A DNA stretch of 64,000 nt. Source: Panagrolaimus kolymaensis (Eukaryota; Nematoda; Chromadorea; Rhabditida; Panagrolaimidae). The stretch spans positions 868,001 to 932,000 of the forward strand of contig JAJQJQ010000002.1 in assembly GCA_028622995.1 (NCBI GenBank), read 5' to 3'. Under the pieces are notes generated by a model. That model saw only the letters and a program-made list of their open reading frames with translations, searched no databases and was not told where the DNA came from. Position numbers and translations under genes: made by a program. This document shows positions 49,289 through 60,800 of this stretch, piece by piece (within the stretch, counting starts at the first letter, position 1; the number at the start of each line of letters is the position of its first letter).

Positions 49289-51130
49289 ATGTCTGTATTT
49301 CGTAAATCTAACAACTCTTTGGACGTCAAAAAAGTTGAAAAAGTTGAAAAGCCTATGGCAAAAACAAAACTTGCGGTATGTCTTTACTCAGTTTACAAAA
49401 AAATATATATAAATTTTTTAGCCACCTCCAAATCGCCGAGTCCTTAAAGAAGATAAAGATGTTGTAAGACTTTAAAAATATTAAAAAACCATATCATTGA
49501 TTATTTAATTTTAGAAAATTTTTGAAAAGATTAAGGGTGTATCTCAACCCATCAAAAATGTCAATGAAGTTATCAATAAAAAGCAACCAGGTGGTGAGTA
49601 ATTTAACCTCAAAACATTATAAATAATAATCTTGTAGGCATTAATGATAATGGCGTCCTTTGGACCTTCAACAGTTATGGCCAAGTTGTTACTTATCAAG
49701 CAGCTAAATTTGGTGAAAAAAATGGTATCAACCCAAAGTGTACACTGAAAAAAACCCGACTTAAAAATGATCGAAAAACGATCAATTTTTGGCTCCCTTA
49801 GCGACTTTATTTTGGGCTACAGCGTATTCAAAACGACCATGTCATATGGTCGTTTTATGACTATTAAATAATCGTTCTTTAACCTTTTTTTTGATCGTTA
49901 AACGACTATTTTTCGGGCATGGTATAAAAAGAATTTATTGAGTTTTTATTGAAAATTTGAATATTTCAAAATTATTTAATATGTCAATCAGATAAACTGA
50001 TAGTAATCCAAAAATTAGATGCTATGGTAAACCAAAGCTTTTATAGGCGGAATGCATAGGCAATCCATTCCTTTATGTTTATCTTTGGTTCTTTTTATGA
50101 CAATGATGGCGTGTATACGCAGTAACTCCTTACTGCCTATTCATTCCACTATCCTCAGAAAATATACCCAAGATTAACTAAAAATTCATCCGGTTGCTTC
50201 AGTTTATACCAAAAAAACAAAAAAAATCGTTAGTGAATTACTTTTGGCTGTCAGGCAATGAAAGAGAGAATTTTTAGTCGTTAAACGATCATTATTATTA
50301 AGATATATATTAAAACGACCATATTTTAATTGAACGTTCTAAAACCTATCATATAATAGTCGTGAAACGATCATTCATAATAGAGGTTCTTAAAACTACC
50401 GTATTTTGAACCATCGTTTTAAAAAAGATGAAAAAACCGTCGTAAAATAGCAAAAAAATGGTCGCTTAATAGCCAAATAAAAATAGTCGTTGAACGATTA
50501 TAGCGTTTTTTTTTCAGTGTAAGTTTAAAAACTAAGCGGTCATTTAAAACAATATTTCAATAATTTGTTTTCCAACACTGAGTTTTTCAGCAAGGAAGCA
50601 TACGGTAGAATTAAAATATGAATTTAATGATGATAGAAAATGGTAAAAGTATGAAGCATCAAAACTAATAATGATATTATGAACACAAATATGATACGAA
50701 ATAATGAAATGAAAAGCACTAACATTTTATTTGGGTTTTAATTAAGCTACCGTATGACTCCATGCTTATCTAAAAATAAAATCTTCGTTAGATAATTTAG
50801 AAATAACAAGAGTTTCATTAAAACGTTGATAATAAAAAAATTTTAGTGATGAAGAACTTTTGTTATGAAAAAGATGGGAAATTAAAATATCTTCCAACAG
50901 GGTTCAGTGGTCGTTACGATGATGCTTATGATTCAACTACAACTACAAGCTTTGAAGATCCTTCCAATAAAGGTATTCGAGAACTTATTCGTAAGGTTTC
51001 ATCCACTTACATGTTTGAAGTCGAACAAAAGGAAGAAGAAGCTCCTAAAGGTTATGCCGATACTTATGGTCAATCCAAAAAGCCTGCTGATAAATTCAAG
51101 AAAGAAGAATACTTCATGAGCAAAAAATAA
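49289..51130 (+). CDS. Unrecognised 197-aa lysine-rich protein
   Basis: Five exons: 49289-49375, 49422-49463, 49515-49593, 49638-49739, 50847-51130, with all phases consistent. The product begins MSVFRKSNNSLD, is lysine-rich, has a conserved-looking middle (NDNGVLWTFNSYGQVVTYQAAKF) and a second block (KLKYLPTGFSGRYDDAYDSTT), and ends in a charged, probably disordered tail (KPADKFKKEEYFMSKK). No signal peptide, membrane span or known domain was recognised. The last intron is 1,107 nt against about 45-50 for the others, because a 777-bp TIR element is inserted in its donor. The phase-1 joint AAG T / TG ATG is needed: ending exon 4 at AAA would bring a TGA in frame. The frame suggests the gene is still intact. 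Confidence 0.7.
49743..50519. mobile_element. 777-bp non-autonomous TIR element (MITE) in a splice donor
   Basis: The left end CACTGAAAAAAAC and right end GTTTTTTTTCAGTG are inverted copies, flanked by a TA direct repeat (49741-49742 and 50520-50521). No ORF of useful length lies inside, so it would be mobilised in trans. A TA target fits Tc1/mariner-type transposases; CACTG ends also occur in other superfamilies, so class is not settled. The interior has many copies of a short CGTTnAACGA-like or CGACCAT motif, several as palindromes: 49770-49785 and, perfectly, 49830-49840 with 49846-49856 (AAAACGACCAT and its complement around five bases). Confidence 0.75.
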
Positions 51131-52874
51131 TTTCGCCATCATTTGACAATTCTCATACATCGTATTATTTACTTGGTAATAATAATAATAAATTTTAATC
51201 TGTTAATATCACAATTTTTAGGTCCGAGATAAATTTAACTTGGAAGAAGAAGAAAAGGAAAAGTTTAAAGCATAAAAAAGCAAAATACGGTGAAAAAGAA
51301 AAAAAATGGAATCAGCAGAGGAAGAAAAAATAGCTCATAAATAGGACTTGAATTGAATTGAATTCTCTCCAATCCCATTCAATCTTTGCCCAAAAATTCA
51401 CAACAAATTCTTAAATTTTTTTCTAACCCCAAAAAAACAATTTATGTACTCACAGAAAGATTCATCTGAAAACAACATACAGTTATTTTGGTGAAAACAC
51501 AAAAGAGCTTGTATCGATCAAAAATATAACTTTCATTATAAATATTACACCTCCAGCCAGTTCATTCGTGACTATCAACGAGCTCTGATTATTCAAAAGT
51601 TTTAAAAACATTATCAACTAAAGCAAAAACCTTAACTTTAAACAAGCTTATTAATTTCGTATTATTAAAAAAATATCATAACGAGCCGATAATGGAAAGT
51701 TTTAAAATACAAAAGCAAAATACCACACATTATTAATTAAACCTTACAAAGAAAATTTTGCTTTTATTTTCACAAAAAAAAGTTTTTTTACTTTGTAAGT
51801 TCTTTATTGATCTGTTGTGAATTACATATATAATCTTGCTTTACACATTTATTTTTGCAACACCAAAAAATGAATAAACAACACTGAATAGAGTAAAAGT
51901 TGCTAAAGCGGAGATGGCTTTCATTTTTTATGGCTAAATTCAAGCACAAATGATTGATGTAAAACATGGAAGTTAATTGTTGTATCAAAGTTTAAACATT
52001 TTGCACTTTATTGAGGACAGCAGAAATTTTATTCACATTTGTTTAAAAAAATGTATCTAGTTTTTTAAAAATATGATGATGACTATAAAAATTTTCTGTA
52101 CTGCAAAATTATTTTCACAAAAATACGCGAAGCAAACCTCGATAATTACGAAATTCATATTAGCTTAATCAATGTCTTTTTTATGGTTTTTACTTATTTT
52201 TGACTTTGTCATTTTTTCGTTTTGACAAAAATTGCCTTTATTTTTGATGCCTAAAATAAAATTATGTGAACGTTTATTACTTTGCTTTGAGCTGTTTGAT
52301 CGTTGTTACTTATGGGAAATAGAATATATTAAACCTTCGTGGCATAAAAAAGTGGATCACTAGAATTTTTTGATAGTTACAGACTTCTATGTTTTTGTTG
52401 AAAATACACGCATGAGTTGTTATATGCATTCGAAAACTTAAATTAACGGACATCGAAAGAAACAAAAGTTAAAAATCCTAACAATTCGCACATTCACATT
52501 TTAATACTTCAAGCAGGTGAGCACTGTCGACAGCTATTTAATAAACAAGCTATTTTCTGTAAACAATAAAAAAATAGTTGTTTGGTTGTAGCATAAAGAA
52601 AAAAAAGTAATTGTGAACACGGCACAATCAAATCTGATAATCCAAATACAAAAATGTTAAATCAGTGAAATAATTATAACCACAGCTAAATATTTTATTG
52701 TTGTAAAAGAAAAAATTTAAAAAGCTGCAAAATTTGTTTGAAAAAAAGAATGAAAAAAAAGTCCTTTACTAATTTTACGAATGAACTTGCATTTTTAATT
52801 TTCTTATACCCGATCATTTGAAATTGTTACATTTTTGTTGAAACTTAGTGCGATCTTTTTGTCTATGTTGAAAT
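51131..52874. other. 1.7-kb intergenic region before the kinase
   Basis: AT-rich. It contains the 3' untranslated region of the 197-aa gene and presumably the kinase promoter. A minus-strand ATG near 51926 opens a 27-codon signal-peptide-like ORF with no convincing continuation, so it is not annotated as a gene. Confidence 0.45.
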
Positions 52875-54432
52875 ATGGAAAATCTATCTCCAGATATATT
52901 TAACTGTCCAGAAGAAAGTGATTGGTACAGAAGCAAAACACCTTTTGTATTTAACGAAGATAATAAGTGAGTTACTTTATTTTTTGTATCACAAAAATAA
53001 AAATGAAACCATAAAAGCGATCGGAAAAATTAAAAGTTGTTGTTGTTTTCGTTTGTGGCTACTAATAATTAATTACCAGACGCATTTATAGCGGATGAAA
53101 TTTATATCTAGCACATTTATTTTTCTCATATCACTCTAAGGAGTTTAATAAAGACATACTTTGCAAAACAATCTCCAAATATTTTAATTCTATTTATAAA
53201 TATTATGTTCTAGCCAGACCATCATTGATTCATGTTGTCAATTTATGTATAATGCTGATAGACTTAAATATTTGGGTGGTGGCTCTTTTGGTGAAACACA
53301 TCAAGTCAAATTTGTAGGAAAATCAACAATATTTGCAGAAAAAGTAATCAAAAATCCTGATGATACCGTTAGTGTCATAGCTGAAGTTAATGTTCTTACG
53401 CTTGGTGGACGTAAATATATCCCCAAGCTGATTTTCAGTGGAAGCAGTTTTGATTCCAAATGGCGAATAATTATGGAACAAGCTAATGGTGGCACTTTAT
53501 GGTATCATATATTTAAAAGCGAAGTTGTAATACCTCCTGATGGAAAACAAATTATTGGTTTACAAATCGCACGTGGTTTAAAATTTTTACACAAAAAGAA
53601 ATTAACACATGGGTAGGTTCCATTTCTAAATTAAAACCTCACTCATGGCAGCAATTTTAATCTGCCAATAAGAATTTATAAATAAAAGAAAGCTTTTTCA
53701 AATTATCTAATTATCTTTCACAAAAAAATATTATTCAAAGTTTGTTTTTTTGATAGAAGATTAACAAACAAAAAAAACGAATGTTTACCAATATAAGAAA
53801 AAAAAATCAAATAAATTAAATGAAATACATCCATAAATAATTTATAAGGCAAAAATTTATCTTCAGCATTTATTATAAAAAGACATTGTTTTAGTGATTT
53901 AAAACCTGACAATATTGCATTGACTGCTACCGGACGTGTTCGACTTTTGGATTTTGGCAAGTCTCGAAATGTTGATAAAATTTCACATCTACCTCGTGGA
54001 AATATATATTGTGATGCTCCCGAACTTATCAATAGAAATGAAGCTACAACACTTTCAGTTGATTTATGGTCTTATGGAGTTGTTCTTGCATGTTTGCTTC
54101 AAGGATTTTTCCCATTTAATGGTGAAACGGAATTTGAAATTGAAAGAGCCATCCTTGCAAATAATTCACAAATTGAAATTGAAAATCCAACAGCTCGAAA
54201 ACTTGTCCTTGGACTCTTGAAGAAAATGCCAACTGATCGTATCACAAACATTAAAAATGATGATTATTTTCTAAGTGTTTCATGTGAGCCAATATTTATA
54301 CCTGGTCCAATCGAAATGTCTGAGAATCCACCAGAACCAAATGAAGATGGAATCTTGAGTGAAAATAAGGGAAATATACTTTTTGAACATGCACTCAGAA
54401 TTCCAACTAAAAAATACTTTGAATCATGTTAA
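52875..54432 (+). CDS. Protein kinase with HGD catalytic loop
   Basis: Three exons: 52875-52966, 53214-53612, 53895-54432, giving 342 aa. Kinase motifs in order: glycine loop GGGSFGE (about residues 51-57), the Lys in AEKVI (about 74), a Glu in helix C (VIAEVNVL), the catalytic loop HGDLKPDN with Asp at about 165, LLDFGKSR with DFG Asp at about 183, CDAPEL, and DLWSYGVVLACLLQGFFPF. All residues needed for phosphotransfer are present, but the HRD arginine is glycine, so activation-loop phosphorylation control through that arginine is probably absent. The C terminus after the domain is short and acidic. The family is unclear; nematodes have many lineage-expanded kinases. Poly(A) signal AATAAA is near 54499. 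Confidence 0.85.
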
Positions 54433-54849
54433 AGCTCTTTTTTTTGTTTATTTTTTGCCTTATTTTTTTTTTGATGCGAATAGTCTATTTTTGTTATTAA
54501 TAAAATTTTATAATTTTTGAACACACATAAAACAAAGGATGAACAAACATAAGCGAAGTAGAAAAAATCTTAACACAATTAACGAAGTTTAGCCATAATA
54601 ATAATAACATTTAAACATTGCTTTAACCAATGAAGCAAGAACATACAAAGAAAAAAAATTTGATTTAAAAATATAAAGACTTTTTTTAAGGCAAGTGAAA
54701 AGCTAGTTCAAATAATAAAAAGTAATTTTGTCTAAATTAAAAAGCATTCACTTTATAATCTGTGATTATTACATTTGAAATAATAAAAAAGAGAACATAA
54801 AAAAATTGAAATAACGGAAAATGGTAAAAATAAAAGAAAACTGGTTTCT
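54433..54849. other. Kinase 3' region up to the satellite edge
   Basis: 417 bp of AT-rich sequence with the kinase poly(A) signal near 54499. No gene is seen. The satellite begins abruptly after it. Confidence 0.5.
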
Positions 54850-57800
54850 TACTGTCTTGAAATCGGGTGAGATGTTTCATTAAAATTTAATTAAAGCAGA
54901 ATAGCCATTTTTTGTGATGGATCAAACACCTCAAAAGTTTGTATTCCCATAGAAACTTTGAAGCTGGAAAGTAAACAATGTGATAATTATTTTTATGTTC
55001 TTGAACTCGCTCTTGAGTGACATGTTTTGTTAAAATTTATTTAAAGCAGAATAGCCATTTTTTGTGATGGATCAAACACTTCAAAAGTTTGTATTGCTTT
55101 TGAAGCGATGCCATTGAAAAGTAAACAATGTGATAATTATTTTTATGTTCTTGAACTCGCTCTCGAGTGACATGTTTTGTTAAAATTTATTTAAAGCAGA
55201 ATAGCCATTTTTTGTCATGGATCCAACACCTCAAAAGTTTGTATTGCTTTTGAAGCGATGCCATTGAAAAGTAAACAATGTGATAATTATTTTTATGTTC
55301 TTAAACTCGCTCTCGAGAGACATGTTTTGTTAAATCTTATTTAAAGCAGAATAGCCATTTTTTGTGATGGATCCAACACCTCAAAAGTTTGTATTGCTTT
55401 TGAAGCGATGCCATTGAAAAGTAAACAATGTGATAATTATTTTTATGTTCTTGAACTCGCTCTTGAGTGACATGTTTTGTTAAAATTTATTTAAAGCAGA
55501 ATAGCCATTTTTTGTGATGGTTCCAACACCTCAAAAGTTTGTATTGCTTTTGAAGCGATGCCATTGAAAAGTAAACAATGTGATAATTATTTTTATGTTC
55601 TTGAACTCGCTCTCGAGTGACATGTTTTGTTAAATCTTATTTAAAGCAGAATAGCCATTTTTTGTGATGGATCAAACACCTCAAAAGTTTGTATTCCCAT
55701 AGAAGCTTTGAAGCTGGAAAGTAAACAATGTGATAATTATTTTTATGTTCTTAAACTCGCTCTCGAGAGACATGTTTTGTTAAATCTTATTTGAAGCAGA
55801 ATAGCCATTTTTTGTGATGGATCAAACACCTCAAAAGTTTGTATTCCCATAGAAGCTTTGAAGCTGGAAAGTAAACAATGTGATAATTATTTTTATGTTC
55901 TTGAACTCGCTCTCGAGTGACATGTTTTGTTAAAATTTATTTAAAGCAGAATAGCCATTTTTTGTCATGGATCCAACACCTCAAAAGTTTGTATTGCTTT
56001 TGAAGCGATGCCATTGAAAAGTAAACAATGTGATAATTATTTTTATGTTCTTAAACTCGCTCTCGAGAGACATGTTTTGTTAAATCTTATTTAAAGCAGA
56101 ATAGCCATTTTTTGTGATGGATCCAACACCTCAAAAGTTTGTATTGCTTTTGAAGCGATGCCATTGAAAAGTAAACAATGTGATAATTATTTTTATGTTC
56201 TTAAACTCGCTCTCGAGAGACATGTTTTGTTAAATCTTATTTAAAGCAGAATAGCCATTTTTTGTGATGGATCAAACACCTCAAAAGTTTGTATTGCTTT
56301 TGAAGCGATGCCATTGAAAAGTAAACAATGTGATAATTATTTTTATGTTCTTGAACTCGCTCTCGAGTGACATGTTTTGTTAAAATTTATTTAAAGCAGA
56401 ATAGCCATTTTTTGTGATGGTTCCAACACCTCAAAAGTTTGTATTGCTTTTGAAGCGATGCCATTGAAAAGTAAACAATGTGATAATTATTTTTATGTTC
56501 TTGAACTCGCTCTCGAGTGACATGTTTTGTTAAAATTTATTTAAAGCAGAATAGCCATTTTTTGTCATGGATCCAACACCTCAAAAGTTTGTATTGCTTT
56601 TGAAGCGATGCCATTGAAAAGTAAACAATGTGATAATTATTTTTATGTTCTTGAACTCGCTCTCGAGTGACATGTTTTGTTAAAATTTATTTAAAGCAGA
56701 ATAGCCATTTTTTGTGATGGTTCCAACACCTCAAAAGTTTGTATTGCTTTTGAAGCGATGCCATTGAAAAGTAAACAATGTGATAATTATTTTTATGTTC
56801 TTGAACTCGCTCTCGAGTGACATGTTTTGTTAAAATTTATTTAAAGCAGAATAGCCATTTTTTGTGATGGATCAAACACCTCAAAAGTTTGTATTGCTTT
56901 TGAAGCGATGCCATTGAAAAGTAAACAATGAGATAATTATTTTTATGTTCTTGAACTCGCTCTCGAGTGACATGTTTTGTTAAAATTTATTTAAAGCAGA
57001 ATAGCCATTTTTTGTGATGGTTCCAACACCTCAAAAGTTTGTATTCCCATAGAAACTTTGAAGCTGGAAAGTAAACAATGTGATAATTATTTTTATGTTC
57101 TTGAACTCGCTCTCGAGTGACATGTTTTGTTAAAATTTATTTAAAGCAGAATAGCCATTTTTTGTGATGGTTCCAACACCTCAAAAGTTTGTATTCCCAT
57201 AGAAACTTTGAAGCTGGAAAGTAAACAATGTGATAATTATTTTTATGTTCTTGAACTCGCTCTCGAGTGACATGTTTTGTTAAAATTTATTTAAAGCAGA
57301 ATAGCCATTTTTTGTGATGGTTCCAACACCTCAAAAGTTTGTATTGCTTTTGAAGCGATGCCATTGAAAAGTAAACAATGTGATAATTATTTTTATGTTC
57401 TTGAACTCGCTCTCGAGTGACATGTTTTGTTAAAATTTATTTAAAGCAGAATAGCCATTTTTTGTGATGGTTCCAACACCTCAAAAGTTTGTATTCCCAT
57501 AGAAACTTTGAAGCTGGAAAGTAAACAATGTGATAATTATTTTTATGTTCTTGAACTCGCTCTCGAGTGACATGTTTTGTTAAAATTTATTTAAAGCAGA
57601 ATAGCCATTTTTTGTGATGGTTCCAACACCTCAAAAGTTTGTATTGCTTTTGAAGCGATGCCATTGAAAAGTAAACAATGTGATAATTATTTTTATGTTC
57701 TTGAACTCGCTCTCGAGTGACATGTTTTGTTAAAATTTATTTAAAGCAGAATAGCCATTTTTTGTCATGGATCCAACACCTCAAAAGTTTGTATTGCTTT

Positions 57801-60800
57801 TGAAGCGATGCCATTGAAAAGTAAACAATGTGATAATTATTTTTATGTTCTTGAACTCGCTCTCGAGTGACATGTTTTGTTAAAATTTATTTAAAGCAGA
57901 ATAGCCATTTTTTGTGATGGTTCCAACACCTCAAAAGTTTGTATTCCCATAGAAGCTTTGAAGCTGGAAAGTAAACAATGTGATAATTATTTTTATGTTC
58001 TTAAACTCGCTCTCGAGAGACATGTTTCATTAAAATTTAATTAAAGCAGAATAGCCATTTTTTGTGATGGATCAAACACCTCAAAAGTTTGTATTCCCAT
58101 AGAAACTTTGAAGCTGGAAAGTAAACAATGTGATAATTATTTTTATGTTCTTGAACTCGCTCTTGAGTGACATGTTTTGTTAAAATTTATTTAAAGCAGA
58201 ATAGCCATTTTTTGTGATGGTTCCAACACCTCAAAAGTTTGTATTGCTTTTGAAGCGATGCCATTGAAAAGTAAACAATGTGATAATTATTTTTATGTTC
58301 TTGAACTCGCTCTCGAGTGACATGTTTTGTTAAAATTTATTTAAAGCAGAATAGCCATTTTTTGTCATGGATCCAACACCTCAAAAGTTTGTATTGCTTT
58401 TGAAGCGATGCCATTGAAAAGTAAACAATGTGATAATTATTTTTATGTTCTTGAACTCGCTCTCGAGTGACATGTTTTGTTAAAATTTATTTAAAGCAGA
58501 ATAGCCATTTTTTGTGATGGTTCCAACACCTCAAAAGTTTGTATTCCCATAGAAGCTTTGAAGCTGGAAAGTAAACAATGTGATAATTATTTTTATGTTC
58601 TTAAACTCGCTCTCGAGAGACATGTTTCATTAAAATTTAATTAAAGCAGAATAGCCATTTTTTGTGATGGATCAAACACCTCAAAAGTTTGTATTCCCAT
58701 AGAAACTTTGAAGCTGGAAAGTAAACAATGTGATAATTATTTTTATGTTCTTGAACTCGCTCTTGAGTGACATGTTTTGTTAAAATTTATTTAAAGCAGA
58801 ATAGCCATTTTTTGTGATGGATCAAACACCTCAAAAGTTTGGATTGCTTTTGAAGCGATGCCATTGAAAAGTAAACAATGTGATAATTATTTTTATGTTC
58901 TTGAACTCGCTCTCGAGTGACATGTTTTGTTAAATCTTATTTAAAGCAGAATAGCCATTTTTTGTGATGGATCAAACACCTCAAAAGTTTGTATTCCCAT
59001 AGAAGCTTTGAAGCTGGAAAGTAAACAATGTGATAATTATTTTTATGTTCTTAAACTCGCTCTCGAGAGACATGTTTTGTTAAATCTTATTTAAAGCAGA
59101 ATAGCCATTTTTTGTGATGGATCAAACACCTCAAAAGTTTGTATTCCCATAGAAGCTTTGAAGCTGGAAAGTAAACAATGTGATAATTATTTTTATGTTC
59201 TTGAACTCGCTCTCGAGTGACATGTTTTGTTAAAATTTATTTAAAGCAGAATAGCCATTTTTTGTGATGGTTCCAACACCTCAAAAGTTTGTATTGCTTT
59301 TGAAGCGATGCCATTGAAAAGTAAACAATGTGATAATTATTTTTATGTTCTTAAACTCGCTCTCGAGAGACATGTTTTGTTAAATCTTATTTAAAGCAGA
59401 ATAGCCATTTTTTGTGATGGATCAAACACCTCAAAAGTTTGTATTGCTTTTGAAGCGATGCCATTGAAAAGTAAACAATGTGATAATTATTTTTATGTTC
59501 TTGAACTCGCTCTCGAGTGACATGTTTTGTTAAAATTTATTTAAAGCAGAATAGCCATTTTTTGTGATGGATCAAACACCTCAAAAGTTTGTATTGCTTT
59601 TGAAGCGATGCCATTGAAAAGTAAACAATGTGATAATTATTTTTATGTTCTTGAACTCGCTCTCGAGTGACATGTTTTGTTAAAATTTATTTAAAGCAGA
59701 ATAGCCATTTTTTGTGATGGTTCCAACACCTCAAAAGTTTGTATTCCCATAGAAGCTTTGAAGCTGGAAAGTAAACAATGTGATAATTATTTTTATGTTC
59801 TTAAACTCGCTCTCGAGAGACATGTTTCATTAAAATTTAATTAAAGCAGAATAGCCATTTTTTGTGATGGATCAAACACCTCAAAAGTTTGTATTCCCAT
59901 AGAAACTTTGAAGCTGGAAAGTAAACAATGTGATAATTATTTTTATGTTCTTGAACTCGCTCTTGAGTGACATGTTTTGTTAAAATTTATTTAAAGCAGA
60001 ATAGCCATTTTTTGTGATGGATCAAACACCTCAAAAGTTTGGATTGCTTTTGAAGCGATGCCATTGAAAAGTAAACAATGTGATAATTATTTTTATGTTC
60101 TTGAACTCGCTCTCGAGTGACATGTTTTGTTAAATCTTATTTAAAGCAGAATAGCCATTTTTTGTGATGGATCAAACACCTCAAAAGTTTGTATTCCCAT
60201 AGAAGCTTTGAAGCTGGAAAGTAAACAATGTGATAATTATTTTTATGTTCTTAAACTCGCTCTCGAGAGACATGTTTTGTTAAATCTTATTTAAAGCAGA
60301 ATAGCCATTTTTTGTGATGGATCAAACACCTCAAAAGTTTGTATTCCCATAGAAGCTTTGAAGCTGGAAAGTAAACAATGTGATAATTATTTTTATGTTC
60401 TTGAACTCGCTCTCGAGTGACATGTTTTGTTAAAATTTATTTAAAGCAGAATAGCCATTTTTTGTGATGGTTCCAACACCTCAAAAGTTTGTATTGCTTT
60501 TGAAGCGATGCCATTGAAAAGTAAACAATGTGATAATTATTTTTATGTTCTTAAACTCGCTCTCGAGAGACATGTTTTGTTAAATCTTATTTAAAGCAGA
60601 ATAGCCATTTTTTGTGATGGATCAAACACCTCAAAAGTTTGTATTGCTTTTGAAGCGATGCCATTGAAAAGTAAACAATGTGATAATTATTTTTATGTTC
60701 TTGAACTCGCTCTCGAGTGACATGTTTTGTTAAAATTTATTTAAAGCAGAATAGCCATTTTTTGTGATGGATCAAACACCTCAAAAGTTTGTATTGCTTT

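Noticed and set aside
51790..51930. Minus-strand signal-peptide-like ORF (MKAISALATFTLFSVV) beside a cysteine-rich frame
   Set aside because: The ORF ends after 27 codons. Joining it to the cysteine-rich frame needs a guessed 44-nt intron and still gives only about 30 residues.
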